Below, one piece after another: positions 5,728-6,223 of a stretch of DNA of 6,223 nucleotides (the first letter of the stretch is position 1; each line of letters opens with the position of its first letter). This DNA is from Chloroflexia bacterium (lineage in GTDB: Bacteria > Chloroflexota > Chloroflexia > Thermobaculales > Thermobaculaceae), in contig JACDAU010000427.1 in NCBI GenBank assembly GCA_013695265.1, positions 1 to 6,223 on the forward strand. Reading direction: 5' to 3'. The position numbers and the translations under genes were made by a program. The notes below the pieces were generated by a model. The model was not told the DNA's origin, searched no databases, and saw only the letters and a list, made by a program, of their open reading frames with translations.

Positions 5728-5924
5728 TTCCAGTCCCACACCCGTCGGCTCGATCGCTTCGGCGTCTGACGCGCCGGTTTACGCCTGCAGGATCGTCGCG
5801 AACGCGAGCCGCGCGCGGCGTCCGCGTACATCTCTCCCAGCTCCTGCTGGAACGCCTCGTCGAACACCTCGTGCCGCCTCTCGCGCAGGAACCCGAACAT
5901 CTTGGCCCGCTTGACCCGACCCAT
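5728..5924 (-). pseudogene. IS1182/DUF772-like transposase N-terminal remnant
   Basis: The minus strand starts at ATG 5924 (GGAG nine bases upstream) with MGRVKRAKMFGFLRERRHEVFDEAFQQELGEMYADAARG, the N-terminus of a DDE transposase of the IS1182/IS5-related group. Near 5810-5820 the frame shifts, and the expected Pro-rich linker (PPVPPALL in relatives) is missing, so a small deletion is likely. The next frame reads RLAFATILQA, then TAA (5781-5779) where relatives have Tyr, then TGASDAEAIEPTGVGLE, the DUF772-type LLQAYTGVSDAEAVELTVVDLR segment. At about 5727 it joins the IS701-like fragment in the same frame, and the catalytic core is absent. No ends or terminal inverted repeats could be identified with confidence. 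Confidence 0.65.
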
Positions 5925-6223
5925 CACCGTCCGCTCCACCTGCCGACGGCTCGACGGGCGGGCTCCACACCGCTGGACGCATGCTTCGCTACCTGCTCGC
6001 CACGACGAATGGGCTGAAGGAAACCACACCCGAAACCGCTCTGTAAACCATTACGTGACCGGTGCACGAGACACCCCGAGGCGCCAGTGTCCCGCTAGGC
6101 GGTCCCTTGCCGATATTATCCGTGCACGGGTGGCACTCCATTGCGCAGTCCGGTTGTAAACGTCTTGAGCCGGATGTGGTTGCGGGCCCCGAACGGCAGT
6201 GGCGTTACTATCGACTCGTTCGC
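5925..6223. other. No recognisable gene at right end
   Basis: This stretch holds no gene I can support. Two minus-strand frames are open from the right edge: one ends at TAA 6118-6116 (35 codons, with LPFGARNHIRLKTF), the other runs about 64 codons to a TAA near 6030. Neither resembles a known family. A GACAC/GTGTC inverted repeat surrounds 6070-6090 and could be part of an IS end, without further support. Confidence 0.3.

Noticed and set aside
1..6223. tRNA, rRNA or CRISPR array
   Set aside because: I found no T-loop with matching acceptor stems, no rRNA-like stretch and no regularly spaced direct repeats.

Overview
The window looks like an accessory stretch of a fairly GC-rich bacterial chromosome. 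The glycosyltransferase (N-terminal SVHTSPLAALGG-type motif), the RhtA-like exporter and the transposase remnants resemble proteins I associate with Chloroflexota (Thermomicrobia-like) and, less closely, Actinobacteria. This placement is inference from remembered family resemblance, not from a search.

Layout. (1) Positions 1-337, minus strand: a broken DNA methyltransferase, cut by the left window edge and carrying one frameshift and one nonsense codon. (2) 449-1342, minus: an intact Erm-type 23S rRNA adenine N6-methyltransferase, the product that confers macrolide-lincosamide-streptogramin B resistance. (3) 1343-1584: a long untranslated leader for erm. It holds a promoter-like box, a possible leaderless 14-codon peptide ORF with an Arg-Ile-Arg motif, several hairpins, and a 10-nt element almost perfectly complementary to the erm ribosome binding site. 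(4) 1754-2644, plus: an RhtA/EamA-type amino-acid exporter. (5) 2649-3962, minus: a GT-B retaining glycosyltransferase of the MshA/sucrose-synthase type, convergent with the exporter across a 4-bp gap. (6) 4138-4725, plus: an unrecognised 195-residue protein. (7) 4748-5182, minus: a 144-residue XRE-type regulator with candidate palindromic operators upstream. (8) 5479-5924, minus: two fused, decayed transposase fragments, an IS1182/DUF772-like N-terminus joined to an IS701-like C-terminus. (9) 5925-6223: no recognisable gene.

How it fits together. The genes do not form one pathway. Decayed methyltransferase and transposase remnants flank unrelated single-gene units, which suggests a region of gene turnover. 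The most interesting item is the erm leader. It has the parts expected of a drug-inducible translational attenuator: a short peptide with a +x+ arrest-like motif, competing hairpins, and a sequestered Shine-Dalgarno. It also lacks any visible RBS for the peptide, so the transcript may begin at its AUG.
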